A DNA stretch of 26,212 nt, taken from a virus. The notes under the pieces are model-generated. The model did not search any database, was not told the DNA's origin, and saw only the letters and a list, made by a program, of their open reading frames with translations. Of the stretch, positions 1 through 7,085 are shown in pieces (within the stretch, counting starts at the first letter, position 1; each line of letters opens with the position of its first letter). Position numbers and translations under genes: made by a program. The stretch is from positions 1 through 26,212 of the IMG/VR virus record IMGVR_UViG_3300035142_000027. One strand, written 5' to 3'.

Positions 1-209
1 ATTGATTTTGTCAAGCCTGCAACAACAGGAACTGTGAAGGCTACTGACATTGTTTGACCAACACTGGTTAAACTGCTTCCCACTCTTGACAATTTATTTT
101 GTAGTGTAGTCAATTGTGTATTAACAGTCCTCAAAGTACTGCTAACCGCTCTGAGACTGTTTACACCAGTTGTTATAAATCTAATAGTAACATCTTCAAT
201 CATTGCCAA
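1..209 (-). CDS. tape measure protein, N-terminus (runs off left edge)
   Basis: Only the first 67-69 codons are in the window. The protein starts with an amphipathic segment (T-I-R-F-I-T-T-G-V-N-S-L) followed by a Leu/Ser/Thr-rich helix and a 'VGSSLTSVGQTMS' stretch leading into a hydrophobic 'VAFTVPVVAG' segment. That succession is characteristic of siphovirus tape measure proteins, which set tail length and line the tail lumen. It directly follows the tail assembly chaperone pair, the usual neighbour of tape measure genes. A TTG at 209 lies 7 bases from an AGGTG ribosome binding site and an ATG at 203 lies 13 bases from it, so TTG is the likelier start. The family call is strong from context and moderate from the sequence alone. 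Confidence 0.8.
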   Translation of the reverse strand, partial: MAMIEDVTIRFITTGVNSLRAVSSTLRTVNTQLTTLQNKLSRVGSSLTSVGQTMSVAFTVPVVAGLTKS

Positions 210-239
210 GACTTTTCACCTCACAATAATAATAAAAAT

Positions 240-260
240 AGACCCAAACAGATTGGATCT
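240..260 (-). terminator. hairpin before tape measure gene, possible weak terminator
   Basis: On the minus strand AGATCCAA pairs with TTGGGTCT (8 bp, one G-U, 5-base loop), followed by a U-rich run at 239-225. It sits between the chaperone extension and the tape measure start, so it could lower tape measure expression relative to the upstream genes. The U-run is interrupted, so termination would be partial. Confidence 0.4.
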
Positions 261-985
261 TCATTCTTTATTGCTATATTTTTTTTCTAGCTCTAAGGGC
301 ATTTTTAGCCCTAATCGTTTTGATATGTAAAAATATCTTTTGAAATCATTCTCTTTGATTTTAGAGCTGTTTTGATTAATTTTAAAAGGGTTTTTGTAGA
401 TATCTTTTTTAATATCATCAAAAACCTTATCTGCTTTATCATTCATTATAAGCATAGCATTGTTTGAAGCCTGCAACAATGCCATTTCTTTGTCATAAAT
501 ATCTTTCTCAGATAACAAGTCATATATTTCAGTTAGTGCTAAACTATAAAATTCTGTGCTTGAAATACCTAGTTTAACTCTGCATGAACTATACAATTGT
601 TGAAAAAAATAAATAAAGTTATCTGAGTCTATAAGTTTTTTGTTTCTTCATCCACATTTTTTGTTTTTTCATCAACATTATTTGATTTATCTTTGATTTT
701 CTTATGCAATCCAAGTTCTACCGCTTCTGTAACTTTTTTAGCTATATATTCAAAGCTTGCATCGCTCTTGTCAAGCCATTCAACGAATTTATTGAAATTT
801 GCTGGTATATCATCATAATTAGATAAGCTGACATGTAGCAATTTAAGTATATTTTCCAAGTCTGACAAATCTTCTTGTAACATGACATTTATTTTATATT
901 GCTTTTTGATTACGATTAGCTGTACAAGCCCAATTTTTAAAATGTATTCAATACCATTAATTTTTATTTTTGTGCTATATAACAT
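261..985 (-). CDS. tail assembly chaperone, -1 frameshift fusion product (gpGT-like)
   Basis: Predicted 241-residue product made when ribosomes slip by -1 at 635-641. It carries the first 117 residues of the upstream ORF and then 124 residues read in the -1 frame from 635 to 261. The join is open: after the slip the reading is L-I-D-S-D-N-F-I-Y-F-F-Q-Q, with no stop before the downstream frame. In siphoviruses (lambda G/GT and relatives) the short and the fused forms both bind the tape measure protein and recruit tail tube subunits, and the fused form is made at a few percent. The downstream frame alone has only a TTG start without a good ribosome binding site, which favours expression by frameshift. 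The 'LGISSTEFYSLALTEIYDLL' part resembles the usual second chaperone domain. Slippage itself is inferred. Confidence 0.75.
629..985 (-). CDS. tail assembly chaperone, short form (gpG-like)
   Basis: 118 residues, the unshifted product. The N-terminal half is compact and alpha/beta (ending near 'LLHVSLSNYDDIPANFNKF'). The C-terminal tail is charged and contains an imperfect repeat, NVDEKTK / NVDEETK, whose codons place two A-runs near the stop. It is encoded between a small structural gene and the tape measure gene, the standard place for tail chaperones. It would act in the cytoplasm during tail assembly and not be part of the virion. I base the call on position, size, the frameshift site and the match of the downstream frame, because chaperone sequences diverge strongly. 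Confidence 0.72.
   Translation of the reverse strand: MLYSTKIKINGIEYILKIGLVQLIVIKKQYKINVMLQEDLSDLENILKLLHVSLSNYDDIPANFNKFVEWLDKSDASFEYIAKKVTEAVELGLHKKIKDKSNNVDEKTKNVDEETKNL
635..641 (-). promoter_or_regulatory. -1 frameshift slippery heptamer A-AAA-AAC
   Basis: In frame with the upstream ORF the codons are ACA AAA AAC TTA TAG, giving the classical X-XXY-YYZ heptamer A-AAA-AAC two codons before the stop. A GGATGAAG stretch roughly ten bases upstream could act as an internal Shine-Dalgarno stimulator. No strong downstream hairpin is seen. A near copy, A-AAA-AAT, lies 24 bases upstream, but slippage there meets a TGA after two codons, so only this heptamer yields the long product. Confidence 0.8.
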
Positions 986-1003
986 ATTTATTTTACCTTT
1001 CTT

Positions 1004-1255
1004 TTATGTATCTGTAGTTATTGTTTTAACTGTACCATCAGCAAATTTTATCTTTAAATCTCCATCACTAGTGTCAATGTATAACACCGCATAGTTACTA
1101 TCAGTATCCGGTACTGTTATTCCATCTTTTAACCTTAAACCTTTATTCAAAAATAATTCTTCATTAATTTTTTTACTTGCTTTACTGGAAAATTTTTTGT
1201 TAATTTGAGAATCAATATATTTTTTTAGAGTTTCCATCAATGAGTCAAATTTCAT
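1004..1255 (-). CDS. small virion-module protein, function unknown
   Basis: 83 residues. The first half is helical and Lys-rich (METLKKYIDSQINKKF). The second half is beta-rich and ends in 'GDLKIKFADGTVKTITT', a pattern seen in small phage tail and fibre-associated proteins. It lies 6 bases after the propeller/hub gene and before the chaperones, in the same orientation, so it belongs to the tail module. I do not recognise a named family. A trimerising or fibre-adaptor role is possible but unproven. Confidence 0.6.
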   Translation of the reverse strand: MKFDSLMETLKKYIDSQINKKFSSKASKKINEELFLNKGLRLKDGITVPDTDSNYAVLYIDTSDGDLKIKFADGTVKTITTDT

Positions 1256-1261
1256 TTGTTA

Positions 1262-3949
1262 TCATCCTTGCAATAAGTATTTAAAATCACTATCAATTAG
1301 ATAATTGCCATCACTGTCAAATAAATAATCTTGATTATCATTAACAATTCCTGACAATTCATACAACACACATTTCAACACCATTTTCAAATTTCCAGAG
1401 TCGCCATTGTAGCTGATAGATAGACCTACAATTTTATATAGTTCTTTAACCGTACCATACACAAGCATACAAACAATGTCCCTAGGTCTTAAATGTGGAA
1501 TACATATGACATTACCTTGTAAGTTATAATAAGACCTTTTCATAGTTAACTTTTTAGATTTAAGATAATTTTGCATGTTTGCTGTTGTTCTAATTGCTTC
1601 ATTGGAAAAAGTAATTTCTTTATCTGTAGATACTGTTGTTCCATCACCTAAAGTTGTTAACTCCTCTGTTTCCTCGATTTCTTCTTCTTCATTGATTCCG
1701 ACTAAAGTTCCATACATTTCATCATGTGAAACCCACTGCGTGACGTCAAATAGCTGATTCGGTGGAAATCTCCAAGCACAAAAAGTATATACAAAATTAA
1801 CTGTTTGACCTGCTGAAATAGAGCCTGAAATTATTCGTCTAACTGCATTTTTAGCATAATCAATCTCAAAATCGACATTTATTGTATATGTTCCACCATC
1901 AGCCCTGACCGACTCTGGAACAACTCTATAATTAGCTGCCGCCGCATCTGTGAAGGTTATCCAGTCCGTACCAGTTAGGGTTAAATCATCATTTCCAGCA
2001 TAATCAAAATCCCTGTCAACTGCTAAATATATTTTCCCCTGTTCGTCTTCATACATAAAAAAACCAAAAACCCTAGTCCCAGAGACATAATACATAATGT
2101 CAATTATAGCCTGAGCGAAACTTGCCCAGTCGCCTTTAACATTCTCAACGCTCTCTACTGTTATGTCATTGTAACGAAGTGTACACAAGTTACCACCATG
2201 TGTGGTAAAATCGACATCACTATCAGCAAAACCAGCTCTCATGCAAATATCCTTCCAAATTTCATAGAGATACGGGTTTGTATCTGTGCTGTCAAGATAA
2301 TAAGTTTCTACAGTGCCTAAAATAGGGTAATCCATCCACCTATAAGTAATACCAGTATCAACATGTTTTATAGTATTTTGAATAAGACATGCACTTTTAC
2401 CCTTTGCAGTAATGTCCATTACTGAGTTGTTCTCTAGTTGTATTTTTACTGTATTTATAATGCCTGTAAAAACATATACTGATGTATTCCCATAACCAGC
2501 TTTTATTTTAATTTCTATACCATTTTTTATTTTTCCCTCAAAATTATTTGTTGCCTTGACATTATTTGCATTATCCCTTTGATAGTTATAATAGCCTGTA
2601 TCTGCTATATCGCTAGGATTAGTGTTAGCTAGGGTTAATGTGCATTGTTGAGCAATAGCCCCAAAATCACGTGCTAGGTTAAAATTCATTATAGGTATAT
2701 TAGCAGCTGAAAAAATATCACTACTTATAAATTCAAGTTTCATTGATGTACTTGTATTAGTTCCAGACAAAAACCATATATAAATTTTATCTGACCCTAG
2801 ATGTAAAGCCACACTTTCACTGTAACTGTCACCGCCTACTGATTGTGGAACTGTATAAACACTGGAATAAGAGCCATCATAATACTTGTATAACAGTTTA
2901 TTAGATGTTTTATAGAAAAAATGAACTGTGTCTAAATCATCAACTATAAAATTATAAATTGTGTTTGCGATTGGAGCATCCAGATATTCGGTCCACGTCC
3001 CCGAACCCTCCTTATAATACACTTTTTCCTTTGCATTTCCACTGGTTCTTTTGTATAACCAGAGTTTATCCAAAGTTGGAGATTTACAAATAAAAGTTTC
3101 TCCTCCAGTATAGTAATATCCGCTATCTATAACAGTTGTATCAAATGAACTACCGTTATACACTGCATGAACGATTGTTCCTGTTGTATAACCGTATTCT
3201 TGATAGGTAATATTTACATTTCCTGAAATATCCAAGCATGAACAAAAATTATAAGACCTCGTGCCAAGTGAAGTCCAGCCAGACCAACTAGAACCGTCAT
3301 TTGTAGATATGTTGTAATGAAGTCTTGCATTTGTTGTGCTTCCTGTAGTGCTTGCCCTGACAGCAACAAACCATCTTCCAGAACTATCAACAATGCAAAA
3401 AGGTTGACCTACAAAACTTCCTAGTTCCCATGTCAGAAATGAATCTGTTAATAATTGGCTATTTGTAGGATAAGTCCAAGCACTAGAGCCAACATCATAA
3501 ATATTAAAATATAAATTAGTGTCATTTTCGCTTGCTGATGTCTTTTCAAGAAAAATAACATAAATTTTATTGTCATAATGATAAATTGAAGGGGCTTTAT
3601 AGCTTGCACTTCCTGTGCCATAAGTACCACTAGGGACAGGCAATGACAAGTCGTTCCAAGTTGCTCCACTGTCACTTGATTGGTAAACCATGAATACATT
3701 TGCTGTATTTATATGTTTGAGGGCAATATATAAATTGCCCTCATTGTCCTTACAACCATTTTTTGACTGTGAATATTCAATAACATTATCATCCGAAGCC
3801 CTAACAACGACTGGTGTTAAGCTTTCTATTGCTGATAAGTCAATTACAGTTTCTAATCCTTCTATCTCAGCCCTCAAAGTCGGAGCATTGTTCCCAGTGA
3901 AATCCCTTGACAAGAACTGGTTTGCAACTGATTCACTAACTATCTGCAT
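1262..3949 (-). CDS. tail hub-like protein with N-terminal sialidase-type beta-propeller
   Basis: 895 residues, two parts. Residues about 55-410 are rich in aromatic and beta segments and contain sialidase-type Asp-box motifs (S-x-D-x-G-x-[ST]-W): SSDSGATW at 91-98 and STNDGSSW at 215-222, with further 'GSGTWTEY'-like strands. This suggests a BNR-type propeller that binds or cuts glycans. Residues about 415-895 look like a phage tail hub protein: a beta-rich 'CTLTLAN' strand, a 'NGIEIKIKAGYG...VFTG' segment, then 'DITAKGKSACL', a pattern of gp27-like hub proteins. An acidic loop (NEEEEIEETEE) follows near 760. The start ATG overlaps the preceding stop (TAATG), giving translational coupling. 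Hub genes normally follow the tape measure gene, so the position before the chaperones is odd. I do not see an obvious catalytic set, so binding rather than hydrolysis may be its role. Confidence 0.6.
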   Translation of the reverse strand: MQIVSESVANQFLSRDFTGNNAPTLRAEIEGLETVIDLSAIESLTPVVVRASDDNVIEYSQSKNGCKDNEGNLYIALKHINTANVFMVYQSSDSGATWNDLSLPVPSGTYGTGSASYKAPSIYHYDNKIYVIFLEKTSASENDTNLYFNIYDVGSSAWTYPTNSQLLTDSFLTWELGSFVGQPFCIVDSSGRWFVAVRASTTGSTTNARLHYNISTNDGSSWSGWTSLGTRSYNFCSCLDISGNVNITYQEYGYTTGTIVHAVYNGSSFDTTVIDSGYYYTGGETFICKSPTLDKLWLYKRTSGNAKEKVYYKEGSGTWTEYLDAPIANTIYNFIVDDLDTVHFFYKTSNKLLYKYYDGSYSSVYTVPQSVGGDSYSESVALHLGSDKIYIWFLSGTNTSTSMKLEFISSDIFSAANIPIMNFNLARDFGAIAQQCTLTLANTNPSDIADTGYYNYQRDNANNVKATNNFEGKIKNGIEIKIKAGYGNTSVYVFTGIINTVKIQLENNSVMDITAKGKSACLIQNTIKHVDTGITYRWMDYPILGTVETYYLDSTDTNPYLYEIWKDICMRAGFADSDVDFTTHGGNLCTLRYNDITVESVENVKGDWASFAQAIIDIMYYVSGTRVFGFFMYEDEQGKIYLAVDRDFDYAGNDDLTLTGTDWITFTDAAAANYRVVPESVRADGGTYTINVDFEIDYAKNAVRRIISGSISAGQTVNFVYTFCAWRFPPNQLFDVTQWVSHDEMYGTLVGINEEEEIEETEELTTLGDGTTVSTDKEITFSNEAIRTTANMQNYLKSKKLTMKRSYYNLQGNVICIPHLRPRDIVCMLVYGTVKELYKIVGLSISYNGDSGNLKMVLKCVLYELSGIVNDNQDYLFDSDGNYLIDSDFKYLLQG

Positions 3950-4341
3950 TAAGTAACACCCCCATAAATCAGGTCAATCGAATACCAGTAACGTACATCA
4001 TCAGCGTAATTATAACGACCATCAATCATTTGTATGTAATAATAAGCATTTGTCGTAATTACATTTGTACTACCATTTCCTGGATATATGAAAGGATAAA
4101 CTTTAGTTTGATTTTTCATAGCATTTACAAAAATTGTTTTTTGTGCAAATGTACAATTCCCAGTGATTGAGAATCTATGTTTTTTACTTCCATTTGCTGT
4201 CAATACGCTGTTATCTGCTCCATAATCTTCTGGATTAGTGACAGTTTGATTTTCAGTGATAACCGCTTCGTTGCTGTCACTGAAAGACATTACATTTAAG
4301 TTGTAATCAACACTGGATATTGTAAATTTTGATTGAGCCAT
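3949..4341 (-). CDS. small beta-rich tail-module protein
   Basis: 130 residues, beta-rich, no hydrophobic membrane segment. It has a 'TGNCTFAQKTIFVNAMKNQ' helix after a 'KKHRFSITGNC' strand and ends in alternating aromatic strands (YYYIQMIDGRYNY, YWYSIDLIYGG). It lies 11 bases after the second tail-tube paralogue and is coupled by a TAATG overlap to the hub gene. Position and composition suggest a tail tube, distal-tail or hub-connecting protein. I cannot assign a named family. Confidence 0.55.
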   Translation of the reverse strand: MAQSKFTISSVDYNLNVMSFSDSNEAVITENQTVTNPEDYGADNSVLTANGSKKHRFSITGNCTFAQKTIFVNAMKNQTKVYPFIYPGNGSTNVITTNAYYYIQMIDGRYNYADDVRYWYSIDLIYGGVT

Positions 4342-4352
4342 TTAACCACCCC

Positions 4353-4973
4353 TTATAATATCGCTGGTAAAGCCCAATCCGCAGATACTAACAAGCCTAT
4401 CCCTTGAAAATCGATATCTTCTTCTGTTATTCCGTCCACTTTGTCTGATTTTTTCAGGTCTGCAATTTTAGCAAGACCATAAAAACTTTTTAAATTGTCT
4501 ATGTCCCAAAAAAATCTGACAATAAAATTGTCAGTACTAATAAAAGTATCTTCATCAATAAAATATCTTTTTGCTGTTCCAGACCATTCCTTCAGACTTT
4601 TTATGCTCTGTCTCCAAGTATTACCAAAAACAGTTTTATCATTGACATTATTTTTTACATTGACTGACCATTCATAGCATCCACCTATTGTTTCTAATTC
4701 TGCATAAGTACCCGAAATTGTCCATACCCCTGCTGTTTGTGGTTTATTAAAAATTACTCTATCAAGATATAAGTCATAAGAGTCAGTTACTTCAATTGCA
4801 TCTTTTTTGATTGTAAAAAGTGATTTATCATTTTTGAAACTCTTGTATAAAGCACTATCAATAATCACTGTCCTATTATCAGCCTGTAAAGTGCTTGCTT
4901 CATCAGTAAATGTCAATGTATTATCATAATCTTGTTTGTAAATTTGACCTACTATTCCACTATAAGTAGCCAT
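4353..4973 (-). CDS. second tail tube protein, paralogue with inserted domain
   Basis: 206 residues. It begins MATYSGI, as does the next gene upstream. Its middle (CYEWSVNVKNNVNDKTVFGNTW) aligns by eye with the other paralogue's EWTLDIKHNIVEDTEFTDTW, followed in both by a 'LxEgSGxxK...DxDT' block and by a C-terminal 'KVDG...D.DF' strand. About 70-80 extra residues lie between the shared N-terminus and the shared core. In tailed phages the tube protein forms stacked hexameric rings around the tape measure. A longer paralogue could form the first or last ring or carry a surface domain. A GAGGTG ribosome binding site precedes the ATG. Confidence 0.65.
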   Translation of the reverse strand: MATYSGIVGQIYKQDYDNTLTFTDEASTLQADNRTVIIDSALYKSFKNDKSLFTIKKDAIEVTDSYDLYLDRVIFNKPQTAGVWTISGTYAELETIGGCYEWSVNVKNNVNDKTVFGNTWRQSIKSLKEWSGTAKRYFIDEDTFISTDNFIVRFFWDIDNLKSFYGLAKIADLKKSDKVDGITEEDIDFQGIGLLVSADWALPAIL

Positions 4974-5007
4974 TTCAACACCTCAATTCCTGTAAGCTTC
5001 TTATATA

Positions 5008-5394
5008 TTAAGTAAGAGTCCACGCACCATCCGTAATGTAATCAAAATCGACATCTACTTTACCATCTACTTTATTACCGACTTTCATATCAGTTATCCA
5101 AGCGTTACCGCTAAAATAACTCGTACCATCAATATAAAGTCTCAATCCAACTACCGCTGTTCCTGATAATACCGCTGTTTGTAAATTCGCTTGATAAGTG
5201 TCAGCATCATCAAATGAACCCTTCAAACTTCCAGAACCTTCACGCAACCCTTTTACATTACTTTTCCAAGTATCTGTAAATTCTGTGTCCTCAACGATAT
5301 TATGTTTAATATCGAGTGTCCACTCACTCAAATTGGCAATTGTATTTCCACTACTATTCGAAACTTTTCCATCTATTCCACTGTAAGTAGCCAT
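5008..5394 (-). CDS. major tail tube protein
   Basis: 128 residues from the ATG at 5394, which has a well-placed AGGA 8 bases upstream. An in-frame ATG at 5415 would sit against the terminator U-run and lacks a ribosome binding site. The protein is all-beta with the features of siphovirus major tail proteins: an N-terminal 'MATYSGIDGKV' strand, 'EWTLDIKHN', a 'GSGSLKGSFDDADTYQANL' loop-helix, and the C-terminal 'KVDGKVDVDFDYITDGAW' strands. It lies between the tail terminator gene and its longer paralogue. It would be the most abundant tail protein, consistent with its own leader with a hairpin just upstream. Confidence 0.75.
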   Translation of the reverse strand: MATYSGIDGKVSNSSGNTIANLSEWTLDIKHNIVEDTEFTDTWKSNVKGLREGSGSLKGSFDDADTYQANLQTAVLSGTAVVGLRLYIDGTSYFSGNAWITDMKVGNKVDGKVDVDFDYITDGAWTLT

Positions 5395-5415
5395 TATTAT
5401 CATCCTTTCAAACAT

Positions 5416-5446
5416 AAAAAAAAGACACTAAGCCTAAGTGTCTTTT
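5416..5446 (-). terminator. Rho-independent terminator-like hairpin before the tail tube gene
   Basis: Perfect 10-bp arms AAAAGACACT (5420-5429) and AGTGTCTTTT (5437-5446) with a 7-base loop, followed on the minus strand by an 8-base U-run (5423-5416). It lies between the tail terminator gene and the tail tube gene inside the late operon. Transcription must read through, restart, or be processed here. Confidence 0.75.
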
Positions 5447-5453
5447 GATTTAG

Positions 5454-5852
5454 TTATGGTGTAACTGTTGTAACACCATTTATAAGCATTATTGCAAAAT
5501 TTAGGGTCAATATTGTCCTTTTCTTTTCATCCTTACCCTTACCCAAATAATGAATGTCAGATTTTGGATACATACTAAAATTTTGAAAACTGTAAGCCTT
5601 GAAATATTCCCTTATTGTTTCCATCCTCAACCATGCATTTTCATGACTTGCATCCCTGACCAAAATCTGTAAATAAGGGTATCTAGCAATAGTTGTTTTC
5701 CCAAAAGCTAAACTATCACTTATATTGCTGTTGTAATAATTTAAACAAACAATATTGTCATTATCTTCATTGAAATTTCCAATGTAGACATTAGTTTCAC
5801 TGCAATTACTTATTATTTCATCTCTAATGTAGTTATGAACATATTGTGCCAT
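5454..5852 (-). CDS. tail terminator / minor capsid-type connector protein
   Basis: 132 residues. The order is an N-terminal helix (AQYVHNYIRDEII), a strand region with 'NDNIVCLNYYN', then 'RYPYLQILVRDASHENAWLRMETIREYF' and a C-terminal strand 'LTLNFAIMLI'. This alpha-beta plan (strand with Q-I-L-V-R, then a helix with E-x-I-R-E-Y) fits tail terminator proteins of the gpU / A118 minor capsid class, which cap the completed tail and join it to the head. It follows the HK97 gp10-like gene and precedes the tail tube, as expected in conserved siphovirus order. Confidence 0.65.
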   Translation of the reverse strand: MAQYVHNYIRDEIISNCSETNVYIGNFNEDNDNIVCLNYYNSNISDSLAFGKTTIARYPYLQILVRDASHENAWLRMETIREYFKAYSFQNFSMYPKSDIHYLGKGKDEKKRTILTLNFAIMLINGVTTVTP

Positions 5853-5865
5853 GTTATAACCACCT

Positions 5866-6168
5866 CTATTCCTCTAATAGCTTATCTAAAAATTCCAATC
5901 TTTTTGCCATCCACGCATTTTCAAGGAATTTAGCTTCCCCATTTGGATGGTTATACCATAAAATCTCGTGTACATATACTGCGTATGGGGCTTCGTAACC
6001 TATAACCCATTCGTTACGCCTAACCCTGATATACCTACTATTTACAAGTTGATGAGTATCTTTAGGGCATCTCCTGTCTGATTCTAAAGCCACTATTTCT
6101 AGTGCTTGTGGAGCTTTTCGCATTCTCTCAAGACTGTTAAGTCTTGCTAAAATTATTTCAAAAGCCAT
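5866..6168 (-). CDS. head-tail connector, minor capsid / HK97 gp10-like
   Basis: 100 residues, compact: N-terminal helices (LARLNSLERM, LEIVALESDRRCPKDT), then the signature block 'CPKDTHQLVNSRYIRVRRNEWVIGYEAPYAVYVHE', with the 'P-x-D-T-x-x-L-x-x-S ... Y-A-x-Y-V-H-E' pattern that identifies HK97-gp10/A118 minor capsid proteins, and a C-terminal helix. Such proteins act as tail completion or connector adaptors. Its first base overlaps the last base of the upstream head-closure gene, so translation is probably coupled. Confidence 0.78.
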   Translation of the reverse strand: MAFEIILARLNSLERMRKAPQALEIVALESDRRCPKDTHQLVNSRYIRVRRNEWVIGYEAPYAVYVHEILWYNHPNGEAKFLENAWMAKRLEFLDKLLEE

Positions 6169-6467
6169 TATTTTAAGTGATACCTATAAAATTCGATTTC
6201 ATTTTTGTTGTTTTTGCATGGTTCACTCGTAAATATCAGATAATCTCCGATTTTTGTATTTATATCAAGTTCGGTATCAGTGTATAGAATTGCCTTAGAC
6301 AGTATTTTTTCTCCACTGGCAATTTGTACCAATTCATCGTGTATAACGAACCTACCTTGTATCGTTGTAGCTGTATTGTAGGTGATTTCATTGTATTGAT
6401 TAGTTGTAAGTGGTGTCATTACTGTAATAGATGTTGACCATCTTTCAACCAATTTTTTTAATCTCAT
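6168..6467 (-). CDS. head-closure / head-tail adaptor protein
   Basis: 99 residues from the ATG at 6467. That ATG follows a GAGGTG ribosome binding site 6 bases upstream which overlaps the stop of the preceding gene. An in-frame TTG six codons further upstream lies before this site and is unlikely to be used. The chain is a small beta-barrel with 'TTIQGRFVIHDELVQIASGEKILSKAILYTD', matching the head-tail adaptor (minor capsid 1 / gp16-like stopper) pattern that ends in 'GDYLIF'. It sits between connector and gp10-like genes in the expected order. Confidence 0.68.
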   Translation of the reverse strand: MRLKKLVERWSTSITVMTPLTTNQYNEITYNTATTIQGRFVIHDELVQIASGEKILSKAILYTDTELDINTKIGDYLIFTSEPCKNNKNEIEFYRYHLK

Positions 6468-6478
6468 TTTTTTCACCT

Positions 6479-7072
6479 CTAGCAAAATTCAAAAAGTTTT
6501 TTAAAAGATTCTTTATAGACTTTTTTATAAGGGTTCAAAAATTTTTTATTTTGTTCTATAAAATCATTATTAGAATAACCAGTTCCAGAACTACTTCCAA
6601 AATATTCAATTTCAGTATCTTTGATTTTTTCTTTTTTGATATTCCCATCATTGACAATATCTGAATTAATATAAGAACCAATAATGTCAAGAAATACGCT
6701 AGGGAAATCAACTAGGGCTATAATAGTACTGGCTGCTGTTTCTGTTCTCATTGTCTTTGATGATTCTATTGTTATTACTCCACTTGAAAAATCATTGACT
6801 TGAAATAAGTTATCATTGTAAGTTGTACCATATAGCCGAAAAAAATCGCCTGTTATAAATGGCAAGTCTGTATTCAAAGTAATTGTATTTGATGTAATAG
6901 TTAGGTCTGTATCATCATAAATATACAAACCATTGCTTTTTAAGATGAAATCATTCCTGCAATACTGTGTAATTTGTTCAAGTAATTGAGGTATGATTAA
7001 ATCTATTTGACTGTCATAGTCTGTGCTAGTAATCCCCAGCATAGTTTTGATATTAGTTTTGTTAATGACCAA
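6479..7072 (-). CDS. head-tail connector protein (gp6/gp15-like)
   Basis: 197 residues. The start 'VINKTNIKTMLGITSTDYDSQIDLIIPQLLEQITQYCRNDF' is the typical opening of phage head-tail connector proteins: a loop, then a long helix ending at 'I-x-x-Y-C-R-N-D-F'. A beta-rich insertion (residues about 45-115, 'TITSNTITLNTDLPFITGDFFRLYGT') follows, then further helices. These proteins dock under the portal. The beta insertion is longer than in minimal family members. It is the first gene after the glycosyltransferase and starts the connector cluster. Confidence 0.72.
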   Translation of the reverse strand: MVINKTNIKTMLGITSTDYDSQIDLIIPQLLEQITQYCRNDFILKSNGLYIYDDTDLTITSNTITLNTDLPFITGDFFRLYGTTYNDNLFQVNDFSSGVITIESSKTMRTETAASTIIALVDFPSVFLDIIGSYINSDIVNDGNIKKEKIKDTEIEYFGSSSGTGYSNNDFIEQNKKFLNPYKKVYKESFKKLFEFC

Positions 7073-7085
7073 ATTCCATCATCCT

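Noticed and set aside
3448-3956. Alternative frames of 80-90 codons at the start of the propeller/hub gene
   Set aside because: They lie inside a continuous 895-codon frame with clear motifs and have no ribosome binding sites.
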